In this document: piece after piece, positions 17,148-24,903 of the stretch
Layout of the letters: each line of letters begins with the position of its first letter
How positions within the stretch are numbered: position 1 is the first letter of the stretch
DNA from: Mesonia phycicola
GTDB taxonomy: Bacteria > Bacteroidota > Bacteroidia > Flavobacteriales > Flavobacteriaceae
Direction of reading: 5' to 3'
DNA: 64,000 nt
NCBI RefSeq assembly: GCF_900141885.1
Contig: NZ_FQYY01000005.1
Span: 124,001-188,000 of the forward strand
The notes under the pieces: model-generated
What the model saw: only the letters and a program-made list of their open reading frames with translations
The model's database searches: none
What the model was told of the DNA's origin: nothing
Position numbers and translations under genes: made by a program

Positions 17148-17750
17148 TTAGTATCTAAACGTATAAGCAGCACTTAGTGTTAGCCAATTTTTCTTTAGAT
17201 TTTGTTCTGGATATTTACTTATGTTAGTTACTCCGAGATTATATTTTAAGTTAATATCTATATTATCTGCAATAATATAACCAACTCCAAAATATATACT
17301 TGCATCAAAAAGTGTTATATTATCTTGAATTTCAAATGAATCATAAAATGAATCTGCGTTTTCTAAGCGAGGATCGGTACCAAAATAATTTGTGCCGAGT
17401 TCCCCTCCTACAAAAGCTTGATATTTGTAGTCTTTTATATAATTTAAGCCTAAAGGAAAATTAATAGAATGTAGTTGAAGAGGTTCATCATACCCTTCAA
17501 TATGAGCGCCTAAACTATTGTAGGTGGTCCCTGTTCTTATAGCAAAACTGTCACTAATTTCTGTATAAACTAAAAAGCCTAAGTAAAAACCAGTTTTTGC
17601 GGAAGATTTGTCTAATCCAGATATGTTAGAGCTTATGCCTCCTACTTCTATAGAAGTGTAACAATCATAACAAAAACTACCATAAAATTGAGAATAAGAA
17701 GAAATAGAGATAAAGCAAGTAAATGCAACAAGAAGTAAAAGTTTTTTCAT
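17148..17750 (-). CDS. Small outer-membrane beta-barrel protein
   Basis: 200 residues with a signal peptide (about 1-20, ending SSYSQ). The mature protein has alternating hydrophobic strands (ISGLDKSSAKTGFYLGFLVY, YQAFVGGELGTNYF, DASIYFGVGYIIADNIDINLKYNLGV) and ends in an aromatic residue pattern, LSAAYTFRY, typical of eight-stranded OmpA/OmpX-like barrels (PorT/OMP_b-brl). Two Cys in FCYDCYTS near the mature N-terminus are unusual and may form a disulfide. The precise role is unknown. Confidence 0.8.
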   Translation of the reverse strand: MKKLLLLVAFTCFISISSYSQFYGSFCYDCYTSIEVGGISSNISGLDKSSAKTGFYLGFLVYTEISDSFAIRTGTTYNSLGAHIEGYDEPLQLHSINFPLGLNYIKDYKYQAFVGGELGTNYFGTDPRLENADSFYDSFEIQDNITLFDASIYFGVGYIIADNIDINLKYNLGVTNISKYPEQNLKKNWLTLSAAYTFRY

Positions 17751-17788
17751 AAGATTGGTTATATATATAATAGTTAATAAAAATGAAT

Positions 17789-17828
17789 AAAAAAATCCTG
17801 TTTTAAAACTTTAAAACAGGATTTTTTT
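17789..17828. terminator. Bidirectional terminator
   Basis: AAATCCTGTTTTAAA and TTTAAAACAGGATTT form a long stem with A and T runs on both sides. On the minus strand it ends the desaturase transcript. Confidence 0.88.
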
Positions 17829-17846
17829 ATGAATGGGTTATCATTT

Positions 17847-18839
17847 TTATTTCACCATTGCAGGATTTACCCACTTAAAGTGTGTGATCTTTTCAGAAAT
17901 TTTTATTCTTTGATTAATACGTTCCATTCTAGCAGGAAGACTCATTACAAAATCACGAGCTTTTTCTGCTTCATCTGTAAGACCTGTAATCTTTTCTATA
18001 TCCCAACGTACAATAAGTTTTTTCATAATGTCAATATAATCTTGACCTGTATAAACTCCAATACGTTGTGCTGCGTTAGAAAACTCATCAAAAGCATCAC
18101 CTATACTATCTCCAGATTCTCTTAAAAACATAGCAGGCATTACAATTTTATGCTTCATCATATCTTTAAAAGCAATCATCATTTGGCTTGGATCTATGCT
18201 AAAAATTTCTTTTACAAATGTGCTGTAGGCATTATAGTGCCTCATTTCATCTCCAGAAATAATTTTACACATTTTAGATAATGATTTATTACCGTGTTGT
18301 CTTGCTAATTTAGCTACTCTATTGTGAGAAATGTAGGTAGCCAACTCTTGAAAACTAGTATATACAAAGTTTTTGTAAGGGTCTCTATCGGTACCAATAT
18401 CAAAACCATCGTTAATTAAGTGTTGGGTGGTACGCTCTACCTCAATCATATTTACTCTACCAGAAAGATAAAGATATTTATTAAGTACATCTCCGTGTCT
18501 ATTTTCTTCTCCTGTCCAATACCTTACCCAACGGGACCAAGCAGTACCTCCGTCGTGTTGGTTAACTCCTTCTACATCCATTAGCCAAGACTCATAGGTT
18601 GGTAGGGCTTCTTCAGTAATGGTATCGCCAACTAAAACTACCCAAAAATCGTAAGGTAATTCTTTAGCTAATTCTCTAATCTCTGTTACTTCATCGTAAA
18701 AAGTATCTGCTTGAGAGTTTGGCAAAAAGTCTGTTGGTTGCCAAATTTTTTCTACAGGAATTAAAAATTCATCAATAAATCCATCAACTTTAGACTCCAG
18801 TTGCTGCATTACTTCCAATCTCACATTTTTTTCAGCCAT
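17847..18839 (-). CDS. Acyl-ACP desaturase (soluble, di-iron)
   Basis: 330 residues, FA_desaturase_2 family. Di-iron ligand motifs are EENRHGD (111-117) and GDEMRHYN (196-203), with a further Glu near 76-77. These soluble enzymes introduce a cis double bond, commonly delta-9, into acyl-ACP using ferredoxin and O2. It lies 10 bp downstream of a PlsC-type acyltransferase on the same strand, consistent with making unsaturated membrane phospholipids. Regiospecificity cannot be deduced. Confidence 0.94.
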   Translation of the reverse strand: MAEKNVRLEVMQQLESKVDGFIDEFLIPVEKIWQPTDFLPNSQADTFYDEVTEIRELAKELPYDFWVVLVGDTITEEALPTYESWLMDVEGVNQHDGGTAWSRWVRYWTGEENRHGDVLNKYLYLSGRVNMIEVERTTQHLINDGFDIGTDRDPYKNFVYTSFQELATYISHNRVAKLARQHGNKSLSKMCKIISGDEMRHYNAYSTFVKEIFSIDPSQMMIAFKDMMKHKIVMPAMFLRESGDSIGDAFDEFSNAAQRIGVYTGQDYIDIMKKLIVRWDIEKITGLTDEAEKARDFVMSLPARMERINQRIKISEKITHFKWVNPAMVK

Positions 18840-18849
18840 AATATCTAGT

Positions 18850-19587
18850 TTATTGAGTAATAATATCTTTTTTAATTTCTTGTTCTATTTTTTCTACTAA
18901 TGTTTCCGTATCAAATTTATTAACTAATATAGGTTCTTGTACGGTTAGTTTTACGTGAACACCTAAATTTAAAGGAAAAGATCCATACTGAACAATTTTC
19001 CAAGAATTGTTAATAGTGATAGGAACAATTACTGCATTTGGGCAGTATTTAAATAACATTTTTAAACCGTTAGGAGAAAATCTTTTTGGTACTCCTGTTT
19101 TACTGCGTGTACCTTCTGGGAAAATAACGGCAGCTCTATTGGTTTTATTTAAATATTCTGCAAAATTTTTAATTGCAGGTAAAGATTGTCTAGAGTTTTT
19201 TCTATCTATTAATATAGAACCTCCATTTCTTAAGTTGTAAGAAATACTAGGGATACCTTTACCTAGTTCTTTTTTACTAATAAATTTAGGGTGAAGCTTT
19301 CTTAAATACCAAATTATTGGTGGTATATCATATGTACTTTGGTGATTAGCCACAATTATATGTGGTACGCCTTCTGGTAATTGATATGTATTTTCAAAAG
19401 TAATTCTAGTTCCTAAAATATTTAGACATCTAATTAAAAAGAAGTTTAAAACATCTACACTTTTTTTATGTGCTTGGTAACCAAATACATTGTAGCAAAC
19501 CCATTGTATTGGGTGAAAAACTACAAGAGATAGCCCGAAGCATAAATAGTATATAACAGAAACGGGATACGAAAAAAATTTCTTCAT
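18850..19587 (-). CDS. plsC: 1-acyl-sn-glycerol-3-phosphate acyltransferase
   Basis: 245 residues from the ATG at 19587. A longer frame to 19629 exists, but its first fourteen residues are not like family N-termini, while MKKFFSYPVSVIYYLCFGLSLVVF is a normal membrane anchor. Acyltransferase motif I is VANHQSTYDIPPI (HxxxxD), motif III is IFPEGTRSK, and motif IV is VIVPITI. It transfers an acyl group to lysophosphatidic acid at the inner membrane. It shares an operon with the desaturase. Confidence 0.92.
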   Translation of the reverse strand: MKKFFSYPVSVIYYLCFGLSLVVFHPIQWVCYNVFGYQAHKKSVDVLNFFLIRCLNILGTRITFENTYQLPEGVPHIIVANHQSTYDIPPIIWYLRKLHPKFISKKELGKGIPSISYNLRNGGSILIDRKNSRQSLPAIKNFAEYLNKTNRAAVIFPEGTRSKTGVPKRFSPNGLKMLFKYCPNAVIVPITINNSWKIVQYGSFPLNLGVHVKLTVQEPILVNKFDTETLVEKIEQEIKKDIITQ

Positions 19588-19711
19588 TAAAAAGCAATTA
19601 ATAGCACAAAAATAGTTTTTAAAAGCCACTATTTTTAATAATTGTTCTAAAACAAGTATGCGTGCATAGTAAATATTATTTTAGAAGAAATAATATTCAT
19701 TTTTTTGATTT

Positions 19712-19739
19712 AAAAAAAGCCACTATAATAGTGGCTTTT
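19712..19739 (-). terminator. Terminator of the bacilliredoxin gene
   Basis: AAAAGCCACTAT and ATAGTGGCTTTT form a 12-bp perfect stem, and the minus strand continues into a T run. Part of the arm, AAAAGCCACTAT, also occurs at 19620-19631 in the same intergenic region. Confidence 0.85.
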
Positions 19740-19761
19740 AAAATGATTTTATATTTAAGTA

Positions 19762-20172
19762 TTAGCAATACTCGTTATAAGCATCTCTTAAGTTTTCTGC
19801 AATCATCTCTGCTGGTCTTCCTTCAATATGGTGACGCTCCAACATGTGTACTAATTCGCCATCTTTAAATAAAGCCATAGATGGTGAGCTAGGAGGGAAA
19901 GGCACCATAAGAGATCTAGCTTTATCTGTAGCTTCTCTATCTACTCCTGCAAAAACAGTTACTAAATTATCTGGTTTTTTACTATTATCTAAAGACATTC
20001 TTGCTCCTGGTCTAGCATTAGCTGCAGCACAACCACAAACAGAATTTACAACTACAAGTGTAGTTCCTTCTTTTTTCATCGCCTTTTCTACTGCTTCAAC
20101 ATCGTGTAACTCTTCAAAACCAACGGCAGTTAATTCTGCACGCATAGGTCTTACTAAATCTGCTGGATACAT
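19762..20172 (-). CDS. BrxA/BrxB-family bacilliredoxin
   Basis: 136 residues, full length for the family. The active site is Cys46-Gly47-Cys48 in VVNSVCGCAAANARPG, the CGC signature of bacilliredoxins. In Firmicutes these remove bacillithiol from protein thiols; Bacteroidota homologs are common, and their thiol partner may be bacillithiol or another small thiol. It is a single gene with its own terminator and a CAAAGATA box (minus-strand TATCTTTG) at 20213-20220. Confidence 0.92.
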   Translation of the reverse strand: MYPADLVRPMRAELTAVGFEELHDVEAVEKAMKKEGTTLVVVNSVCGCAAANARPGARMSLDNSKKPDNLVTVFAGVDREATDKARSLMVPFPPSSPSMALFKDGELVHMLERHHIEGRPAEMIAENLRDAYNEYC

Positions 20173-20212
20173 ATTTTTATTTTTTTTGAATATTAATTTT
20201 AATAATAATTTA

Positions 20213-20220
20213 CAAAGATA
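20213..20220 (-). promoter_or_regulatory. Putative -7 box of the bacilliredoxin gene
   Basis: The minus strand reads TATCTTTG (TAnnTTTG), 40 bases before the ATG. The -33 element is unclear. Confidence 0.4.
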
Positions 20221-20358
20221 TTAAATAAGTAATTGCTTATACAGTATAACCCAATATACTTTAAATAGCTTTCTTACATATAAGGTCGAGAAAACACCAA
20301 AAGCATTACAATAAAACGATAAATGTCTTTAAACCTTATTAAGCTGAGCTAAGCTTTT

Positions 20359-20366
20359 TATATTTG
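20359..20366 (+). promoter_or_regulatory. -7 box that sets the start of the DjlA-like gene
   Basis: TATATTTG fits TAnnTTTG. An RNA started about 6 bases later would exclude the upstream ATG at 20364 and leave the ATG at 20385 as first start. Confidence 0.5.
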
Positions 20367-20384
20367 TACCTCAATTACATAATT

Positions 20385-21143
20385 ATGGTGAAATGGGTTT
20401 TGGCGGTATTGGGTTTAATTTACATGAAATTTCCTGGTGCAATTTTAGGATTTTTGTTGGGAACATTAATCGAGTTTTTTATAAAACAAGGCGGTGGGGC
20501 ACATAGAAGTGTTTCTAAAATGTTTGGGCAAGATGAAGAAGTTTCTATGGGAGATTTTGAGCTCAATTTACTGTCTCTCTCTACCATTGTAGTAAAAGCA
20601 GATGGTAAAGTTAACCAACAAGAGCTAGACTATGTAAGAAGTTATTTTGTAAAAGCCTACGGTAAAGAGCGTGCCAATGCAACTTTTAGAACCTACAATG
20701 AGGTTGTAAAAAACAGACAAATAGATGCAGGTAGAATTTGTGCCTATTTACATATGCGTACCACTTACGAGGTAAGACTACAAATTTTACATTTTTTGTT
20801 TGGCATAGCGCAAGCAGATGGAAATGTTTCTTATGGCGAATTAAATGAATTGGCTAAAATAGCGGGTTCTCTACGGTTAAGTCAGCAAGATTTTGAAAGT
20901 ATAAAAGCCATGTTTACAGTTTCTGGTAGCCAACCAGGAGATACTTCTAACGCATATAAAATTTTAGAAATTGATAAAAGCGTATCTGATGCAGAGGTAA
21001 AAAAAGCATACCGTACAATGGTGAAAAAATACCATCCAGATAAATTACAACATATGGATGAGGTTTACAGAAAAGGGGCGCAAGAAAAATTTAATAAAGT
21101 ACAAGAAGCTTACGAGCAAATACAAAAAGAGCGCAAATTTTAA
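20385..21143 (+). CDS. DjlA-like TerB/J-domain co-chaperone
   Basis: 252 residues from the ATG at 20385; the in-frame ATG at 20364 lies within the putative promoter box and is rejected. There is an N-terminal membrane anchor with glycines (residues 3-30), a TerB-like helical domain (about 45-170), then a C-terminal J domain (about 190-250) with the HPD motif in KKYHPDKLQHMD. This is the architecture of DjlA, a membrane-bound DnaK co-chaperone. The last six bases before the downstream repeat include its stop. Confidence 0.92.
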   Translation: MVKWVLAVLGLIYMKFPGAILGFLLGTLIEFFIKQGGGAHRSVSKMFGQDEEVSMGDFELNLLSLSTIVVKADGKVNQQELDYVRSYFVKAYGKERANATFRTYNEVVKNRQIDAGRICAYLHMRTTYEVRLQILHFLFGIAQADGNVSYGELNELAKIAGSLRLSQQDFESIKAMFTVSGSQPGDTSNAYKILEIDKSVSDAEVKKAYRTMVKKYHPDKLQHMDEVYRKGAQEKFNKVQEAYEQIQKERKF

Positions 21144-21145
21144 AA

Positions 21146-21227
21146 GGGCGTTCCCTAACGGTCGGGCTTTTGTTACAATCTTTGGCTCATAAAATTGCCA
21201 AAGGATTTTCACGACAATCCCTAACGC
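21146..21227. repeat. 82-bp palindromic dispersed repeat, copy A
   Basis: Begins GGGCGTTCCCT and ends AATCCCTAACGC. It has outer arms GCGTT (21148-21152) and AACGC (21223-21227) and an inner stem ATCTTTGGC/GCCAAAGGAT. A second 82-bp copy lies at 35560-35641 with shared blocks GGTCGGGCT, ATCTTT, AAAGGAT and ATCCCTA. Outer arms differ between copies in a compensating way (GCGTT/AACGC against GCGCT/AGCGC). The right end is inside the thioredoxin-like gene. Confidence 0.8.
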
Positions 21228-21694
21228 TTATAATTTATAAACTTTATTAATTGAGAAGAAGTTAAGTAAGTAAACTTTCTATTAATTACTTTAAAACTTT
21301 CATCTAATAATACTATAGCAGGTAAGGTAAATGGTTTATCTGTTCTACTCGCTAATAGTTTAGCAAGTTGATGGGTAGGGTTTCTTTTTATTTCTACCTC
21401 TTTATTATAAAAAGTAGACCCATCAAAAGTAATAGGTTCTGTGGTTTCTGCATTCATTTTCACTACATAAAACTCACGGTTTAATTGTTCAATTACCCCT
21501 TTGTTTTTAAAAGCGTTTTGTTCCATTTTTTTACAATAAGCACACCAATCTGCATAAAAAAACAATAAAACAGGTTTGGTTTCTTGTTGTAAAGAGGTTT
21601 CTAACTGCTCAAATCTTAACCAATTTACGGTAGATTGAGCAAACGTACTTGTAGAGCAAAGTAACAATAGAAAAAATATTTTTTTTGTTAGCAT
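21221..21694 (-). CDS. Periplasmic thioredoxin-fold protein
   Basis: 157 residues with a signal peptide (about 1-20, CSTSTFAQ). The active site is WCAYC (Cys51, Cys54) in LLFFYADWCAYCKKMEQ, with the cis-Pro region FTLPAIVLLD. It resembles the DUF255/thioredoxin_7 type of periplasmic thiol oxidoreductase. It lies downstream of the TonB receptor on the same strand, separated by 97 bp with a hairpin. Its last codons (Lys-Arg-stop) are supplied by the end of repeat copy A, so the C-terminus has been altered by that element. Confidence 0.88.
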   Translation of the reverse strand: MLTKKIFFLLLLCSTSTFAQSTVNWLRFEQLETSLQQETKPVLLFFYADWCAYCKKMEQNAFKNKGVIEQLNREFYVVKMNAETTEPITFDGSTFYNKEVEIKRNPTHQLAKLLASRTDKPFTLPAIVLLDESFKVINRKFTYLTSSQLIKFINYKR

Positions 21695-21726
21695 AACAAA
21701 TCTTACTTATTTAAAGGCGAACACCT

Positions 21727-21753
21727 TCTAGAAAAAGAAGGTGCTCTTGAACA
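21727..21753. other. Intercistronic hairpin between TonB receptor and thioredoxin genes
   Basis: ACACCTTCT and AGAAGGTG form a stem with a six-base loop and no T run on the minus strand. It may stabilise or separate the two messages. Confidence 0.4.
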
Positions 21754-21791
21754 ACCAAAAAGCTTTAGATCAACAAAACTTATTGGGGTTA

Positions 21792-24152
21792 TTATTGATT
21801 ATGTAGATTACCAAATTTTATTCCAAAGAAAAATGTTCTTGGCTGTGCTGGCCCATATACGTAATCAGAATCTCTTGTAGCACCGGTATCAAAATCATCT
21901 TGGTAACTATTAAAGATATTTTTTACTCCTCCAAAAATATTAACTTGAAGGTTTTCTGTCAAATCAATATGATGATTCAGTTTTAAGTTTATATCGTAAA
22001 AAGGATTACTCTCATTAAGTCGTAAAAACCCAGTGTCACTTACAACTAAAGGCACTGTCATTTCTCCGGTATAAGTACCTGTAATATCAATACTAGACTC
22101 TTCTAGAACCGTAATATTTGTATTTAAATAACCGTATATATTTGGGTTTCTTACAAAATCTTTTATCAAAATATTAGTTTCATTAGGGTTGCTTCCATCG
22201 GCTTCAAAAAGAAGTTGGTCTTCACTATATTTAGACTCTTGTATAGTCCCTCCCATTTGAAATGCAAATTTAGAAGAAGGGGAAATACCTATTTCAAAAT
22301 TAGCTCCTGCTACGTGTGCGCCACTACCGTTTCTTACTTCTTCTAAAATAGACCCGTTTGGTAAACTAGAACCTGTACTTACGGTGGTAAACGGGTTTTC
22401 AAGATTTGTGTAAAACCCTTCTAGTAAAAAGTTAGTCTGTAGTTTTTTAAAATTTTTAGAGTAATTTAAAGAAGCAGTAAAAGCATTAGAATATTCTGTT
22501 TCTAAATCTTCAGACAAAATGACAAACTGAGGCTCACCTCCCACAGAAGAAATATGTAAATCTTCATTAAAAGCTTGCGGAGCTCTAAAACCACGAGCAT
22601 AACCTCCACGTAAACGCCAATTTTCTGCAAAAGTATACATCATTGTTAACCGCGGACTTAGTACTGCTTGGTCTATATTAGAGGTTCTATTTACATTTTG
22701 TACGCTGTAATTTCCTTCTACGTTTACATAATCAAATCTACCACCTATCAATGCAGAAAATTGTTCTATTGGTTTCCATTCATATTGAGCAAATGTTCCT
22801 AATGAGTATACTTCTTGATCTATAAAACGATTGTAACCCGCAATATCATCTTGGGTGTTATTTAAGTTATACTCGGTCCCAACGGTTAGTATATCGTTAT
22901 TTTTAAAAAACCTAGTGTATTGGCCACCAAACAATAAGGCCAAATCATCTGTATTACCATAAGCATTAGCAGCAATTATAGAGTCTTGCGCAGTTCTGCC
23001 ACCACCTAAACCGCCATAATAACTTTTTCTGTCTGTATGCTGTCCAGATGCATAGACAGAAAAATTATTAGTTTTCTCATCATTACTAATTTCATAAGTA
23101 AGTCCTCCCATAAGTGTGTTATGGTCTAATTCTTCTGTAATGTCTGTTAGGTGGGGTGCTAAATCTAGTTTGTTTCCTCCACGTCTATATTCCTCAATAG
23201 CAGTTATGTCTAAACTAATTTTGCTATTATCATTTGGTTTAAAAAATGTTTTAGTACCTAAACTTGTATTGGTTAGTTCTGTTAATTCGGTAAAACGATC
23301 TCCGTTAGCATCATAACTATCACGATCTCTTTTCATACCGTAAACGGTAATACCGCTTCTTAAATCTTCACTCACTACAGTAGCGTTAGCATTAAAAGTT
23401 CTGTCTGGTACTTCTCCATCTATTAGTCCAAAATTAGAAGATACTTCCCAAGAATTTAAAATAGGGTCTTTAGTAATTATATTAACGGTTCCTGCAATTG
23501 CATTAGAGCCATACAGAGCAGAACCACCACTTCTTACTACCTCAATTCTATCTAATATAGAAGTAGGTATTTGCTCTAAACCGTAAACACTATTTAATGC
23601 ACTAAAAACGGCACGACTGTTAATTAGTACTTGTGTGTAGCTTCCGTCTAATCCGTTAAGTCTTACTTGCGTAAAGCCACAATTTTGGCAATTAGTTTCT
23701 ACACGAACTCCAGGCTGATAATTTAAACTTTCTGCCACAGCAATAGATTGTGTTGCATTAAATAGCTTTGGACTCAAAACATTTACTACCACAGGTGTTT
23801 TCTTTACATTAACTCTGTTTCTAGTTGCGCTAATTACTACATCTTCTAAGCCTAACATATCTTTTTGTAGTTCAATATTTAGATTTTTTGATTGGTAATC
23901 TGCTGTGGTAAAAGTGATAGTTTCTGTTTTAAACCCTACGGCTTGAATTTTAAAAGTATAAGTACCAGGTGCAATCTCTAAATAATACTCTCCATCTAAA
24001 TCTGCAGAGGTTCCTTTTGTGGTTTGTGTAATAGTAATATTAGCAAATGGGACGGGGTTTCCTTCAGAAGTTACTTTTCCTTTTAAACTAGTCATTTCTT
24101 GTGAAAAGCCTACTATGGAGAAAGTTAAAATTAAGAGTTGAATTATTTTCAT
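21792..24152 (-). CDS. TonB-dependent receptor with CxxC in the plug
   Basis: 786 residues. Signal peptide (1-18), carboxypeptidase-regulatory-like domain (about 23-95), plug (about 115-230) and a beta-barrel ending in Phe-rich strands (TFFFGIKFGNLHNQ). The plug contains Cys155 and Cys158 in ETNCQNCGFTQVRLNGL, a pair I recall as conserved in one Bacteroidota receptor subgroup and suggestive of metal or thiol chemistry. No SusD partner follows, arguing against a glycan role. It is divergent from a DtxR/MntR regulator with a shared palindromic control region and is followed by a periplasmic thioredoxin, so the ligand is probably a metal or metal complex. Confidence 0.92.
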   Translation of the reverse strand: MKIIQLLILTFSIVGFSQEMTSLKGKVTSEGNPVPFANITITQTTKGTSADLDGEYYLEIAPGTYTFKIQAVGFKTETITFTTADYQSKNLNIELQKDMLGLEDVVISATRNRVNVKKTPVVVNVLSPKLFNATQSIAVAESLNYQPGVRVETNCQNCGFTQVRLNGLDGSYTQVLINSRAVFSALNSVYGLEQIPTSILDRIEVVRSGGSALYGSNAIAGTVNIITKDPILNSWEVSSNFGLIDGEVPDRTFNANATVVSEDLRSGITVYGMKRDRDSYDANGDRFTELTELTNTSLGTKTFFKPNDNSKISLDITAIEEYRRGGNKLDLAPHLTDITEELDHNTLMGGLTYEISNDEKTNNFSVYASGQHTDRKSYYGGLGGGRTAQDSIIAANAYGNTDDLALLFGGQYTRFFKNNDILTVGTEYNLNNTQDDIAGYNRFIDQEVYSLGTFAQYEWKPIEQFSALIGGRFDYVNVEGNYSVQNVNRTSNIDQAVLSPRLTMMYTFAENWRLRGGYARGFRAPQAFNEDLHISSVGGEPQFVILSEDLETEYSNAFTASLNYSKNFKKLQTNFLLEGFYTNLENPFTTVSTGSSLPNGSILEEVRNGSGAHVAGANFEIGISPSSKFAFQMGGTIQESKYSEDQLLFEADGSNPNETNILIKDFVRNPNIYGYLNTNITVLEESSIDITGTYTGEMTVPLVVSDTGFLRLNESNPFYDINLKLNHHIDLTENLQVNIFGGVKNIFNSYQDDFDTGATRDSDYVYGPAQPRTFFFGIKFGNLHNQ

Positions 24153-24174
24153 TAAGATTTGTTTTGTGTAAATT

Positions 24175-24198
24175 AATTTTTAGACAAATCTAAAAATT
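24175..24198. promoter_or_regulatory. Perfect palindrome, candidate DtxR/MntR operator
   Basis: AATTTTTAGA (24175-24184), spacer CAAA, TCTAAAAATT (24189-24198): ten-base arms with no mismatch. It covers the receptor -7 box on the minus strand (TAGATTTG, 24192 to 24185) and touches the -33 TTG of the regulator promoter on the plus strand. Position and form are those expected of a repressor site for the adjacent regulator. Confidence 0.65.
24185..24192 (-). promoter_or_regulatory. Putative -7 box of the TonB receptor gene
   Basis: The minus strand reads TAGATTTG, matching TAnnTTTG, 32 bases before the receptor ATG, and lies inside the palindrome. Confidence 0.5.
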
Positions 24199-24226
24199 TG
24201 TTTTTAAATAAAAAAATGTATTTTTG
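24198..24226 (+). promoter_or_regulatory. Promoter of the mntR-ZIP unit
   Basis: TTG at 24198-24200, 18 bases, then TATTTTTG at 24219-24226: a full match to the Bacteroidetes promoter consensus, 18 bases before the ATG at 24245. Confidence 0.7.
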
Positions 24227-24244
24227 TGGAAGTAAAAAAATGAG

Positions 24245-24901
24245 ATGACACTTTCTGAAGAGAATTATTTAAAAGCAATTTTTAACCTACAACAAGAAAC
24301 AGATAAAGGGGTTTCTACTAATGCTATTGCAGAGTTTATGGACACAAAGGCTTCATCTGCAACAGATATGATTAAAAGACTTTCTGAAAAGAAACTTCTT
24401 ATATATAAGCCTTACCAAGGAGCCAGACTTACAGATAAAGGAAGAATGCACGCGGTTAAAGTAATAAGAAAGCATAGGCTTTGGGAGACTTTTTTGGTTG
24501 AAAACTTAGAATTTTCTTGGGATGAAGTGCATGAAGTAGCAGAACAATTAGAGCATATAGACTCTGATAAATTGATAAAACAGCTAGATAAATTTTTAGG
24601 CTACCCTAAAAATGACCCGCACGGAGATCCTATTCCTGATGAGAATGGAAATATTGCAACCATAGAAAAGAAAATATTAGCTGAATTACAAAAGAATGAT
24701 GAAGGTATTTGTGTAGGAGTAGACGATTCTTCTTCTGCATTTTTAAAATATTTAGATAAATTAAATATTTCTTTAGGAAATAATATAAAAGTAATAGAGA
24801 AAGAAGCTTTTGATAATAGTATGTCTATAGAGGTAGATGGAAATAAGCTTACTATATCTAGCTTGGCTTCTAAAAATATTTACATTAAAAAAACAAAATA
24901 A
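24245..24901 (+). CDS. mntR: DtxR/MntR-family metal-dependent regulator
   Basis: 218 residues. An N-terminal winged helix (LSEENYLKAIFNLQQETDKGVSTNAIAEFMDTKASSATDMIKRLSEKKLLIYKPYQGARLTDKG; shown here only as domain extent, residues 2-66) is followed by the dimerisation/metal domain with HRLWETFLVENLEFSWDEVHEVAEQLEH (about 80-107) and the DPHGDPIPDENG loop (about 126-137), and then a C-terminal FeoA/SH3-like part. Such proteins bind Mn2+ or Fe2+ and repress metal import. Operon with a ZIP transporter two bases downstream. Mn versus Fe preference cannot be settled by eye. Confidence 0.9.
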   Translation: MTLSEENYLKAIFNLQQETDKGVSTNAIAEFMDTKASSATDMIKRLSEKKLLIYKPYQGARLTDKGRMHAVKVIRKHRLWETFLVENLEFSWDEVHEVAEQLEHIDSDKLIKQLDKFLGYPKNDPHGDPIPDENGNIATIEKKILAELQKNDEGICVGVDDSSSAFLKYLDKLNISLGNNIKVIEKEAFDNSMSIEVDGNKLTISSLASKNIYIKKTK

Positions 24902-24903
24902 TT

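Noticed and set aside
19620-19631. Second copy of the bacilliredoxin terminator arm as a regulatory antiterminator
   Set aside because: AAAAGCCACTAT is short and in an AT-rich gap; there is no supporting pairing partner beyond the terminator itself.
19844-20224. 126-codon open frame opposite the bacilliredoxin gene
   Set aside because: It is the mirror of a clear CGC-motif protein and runs into its promoter region.
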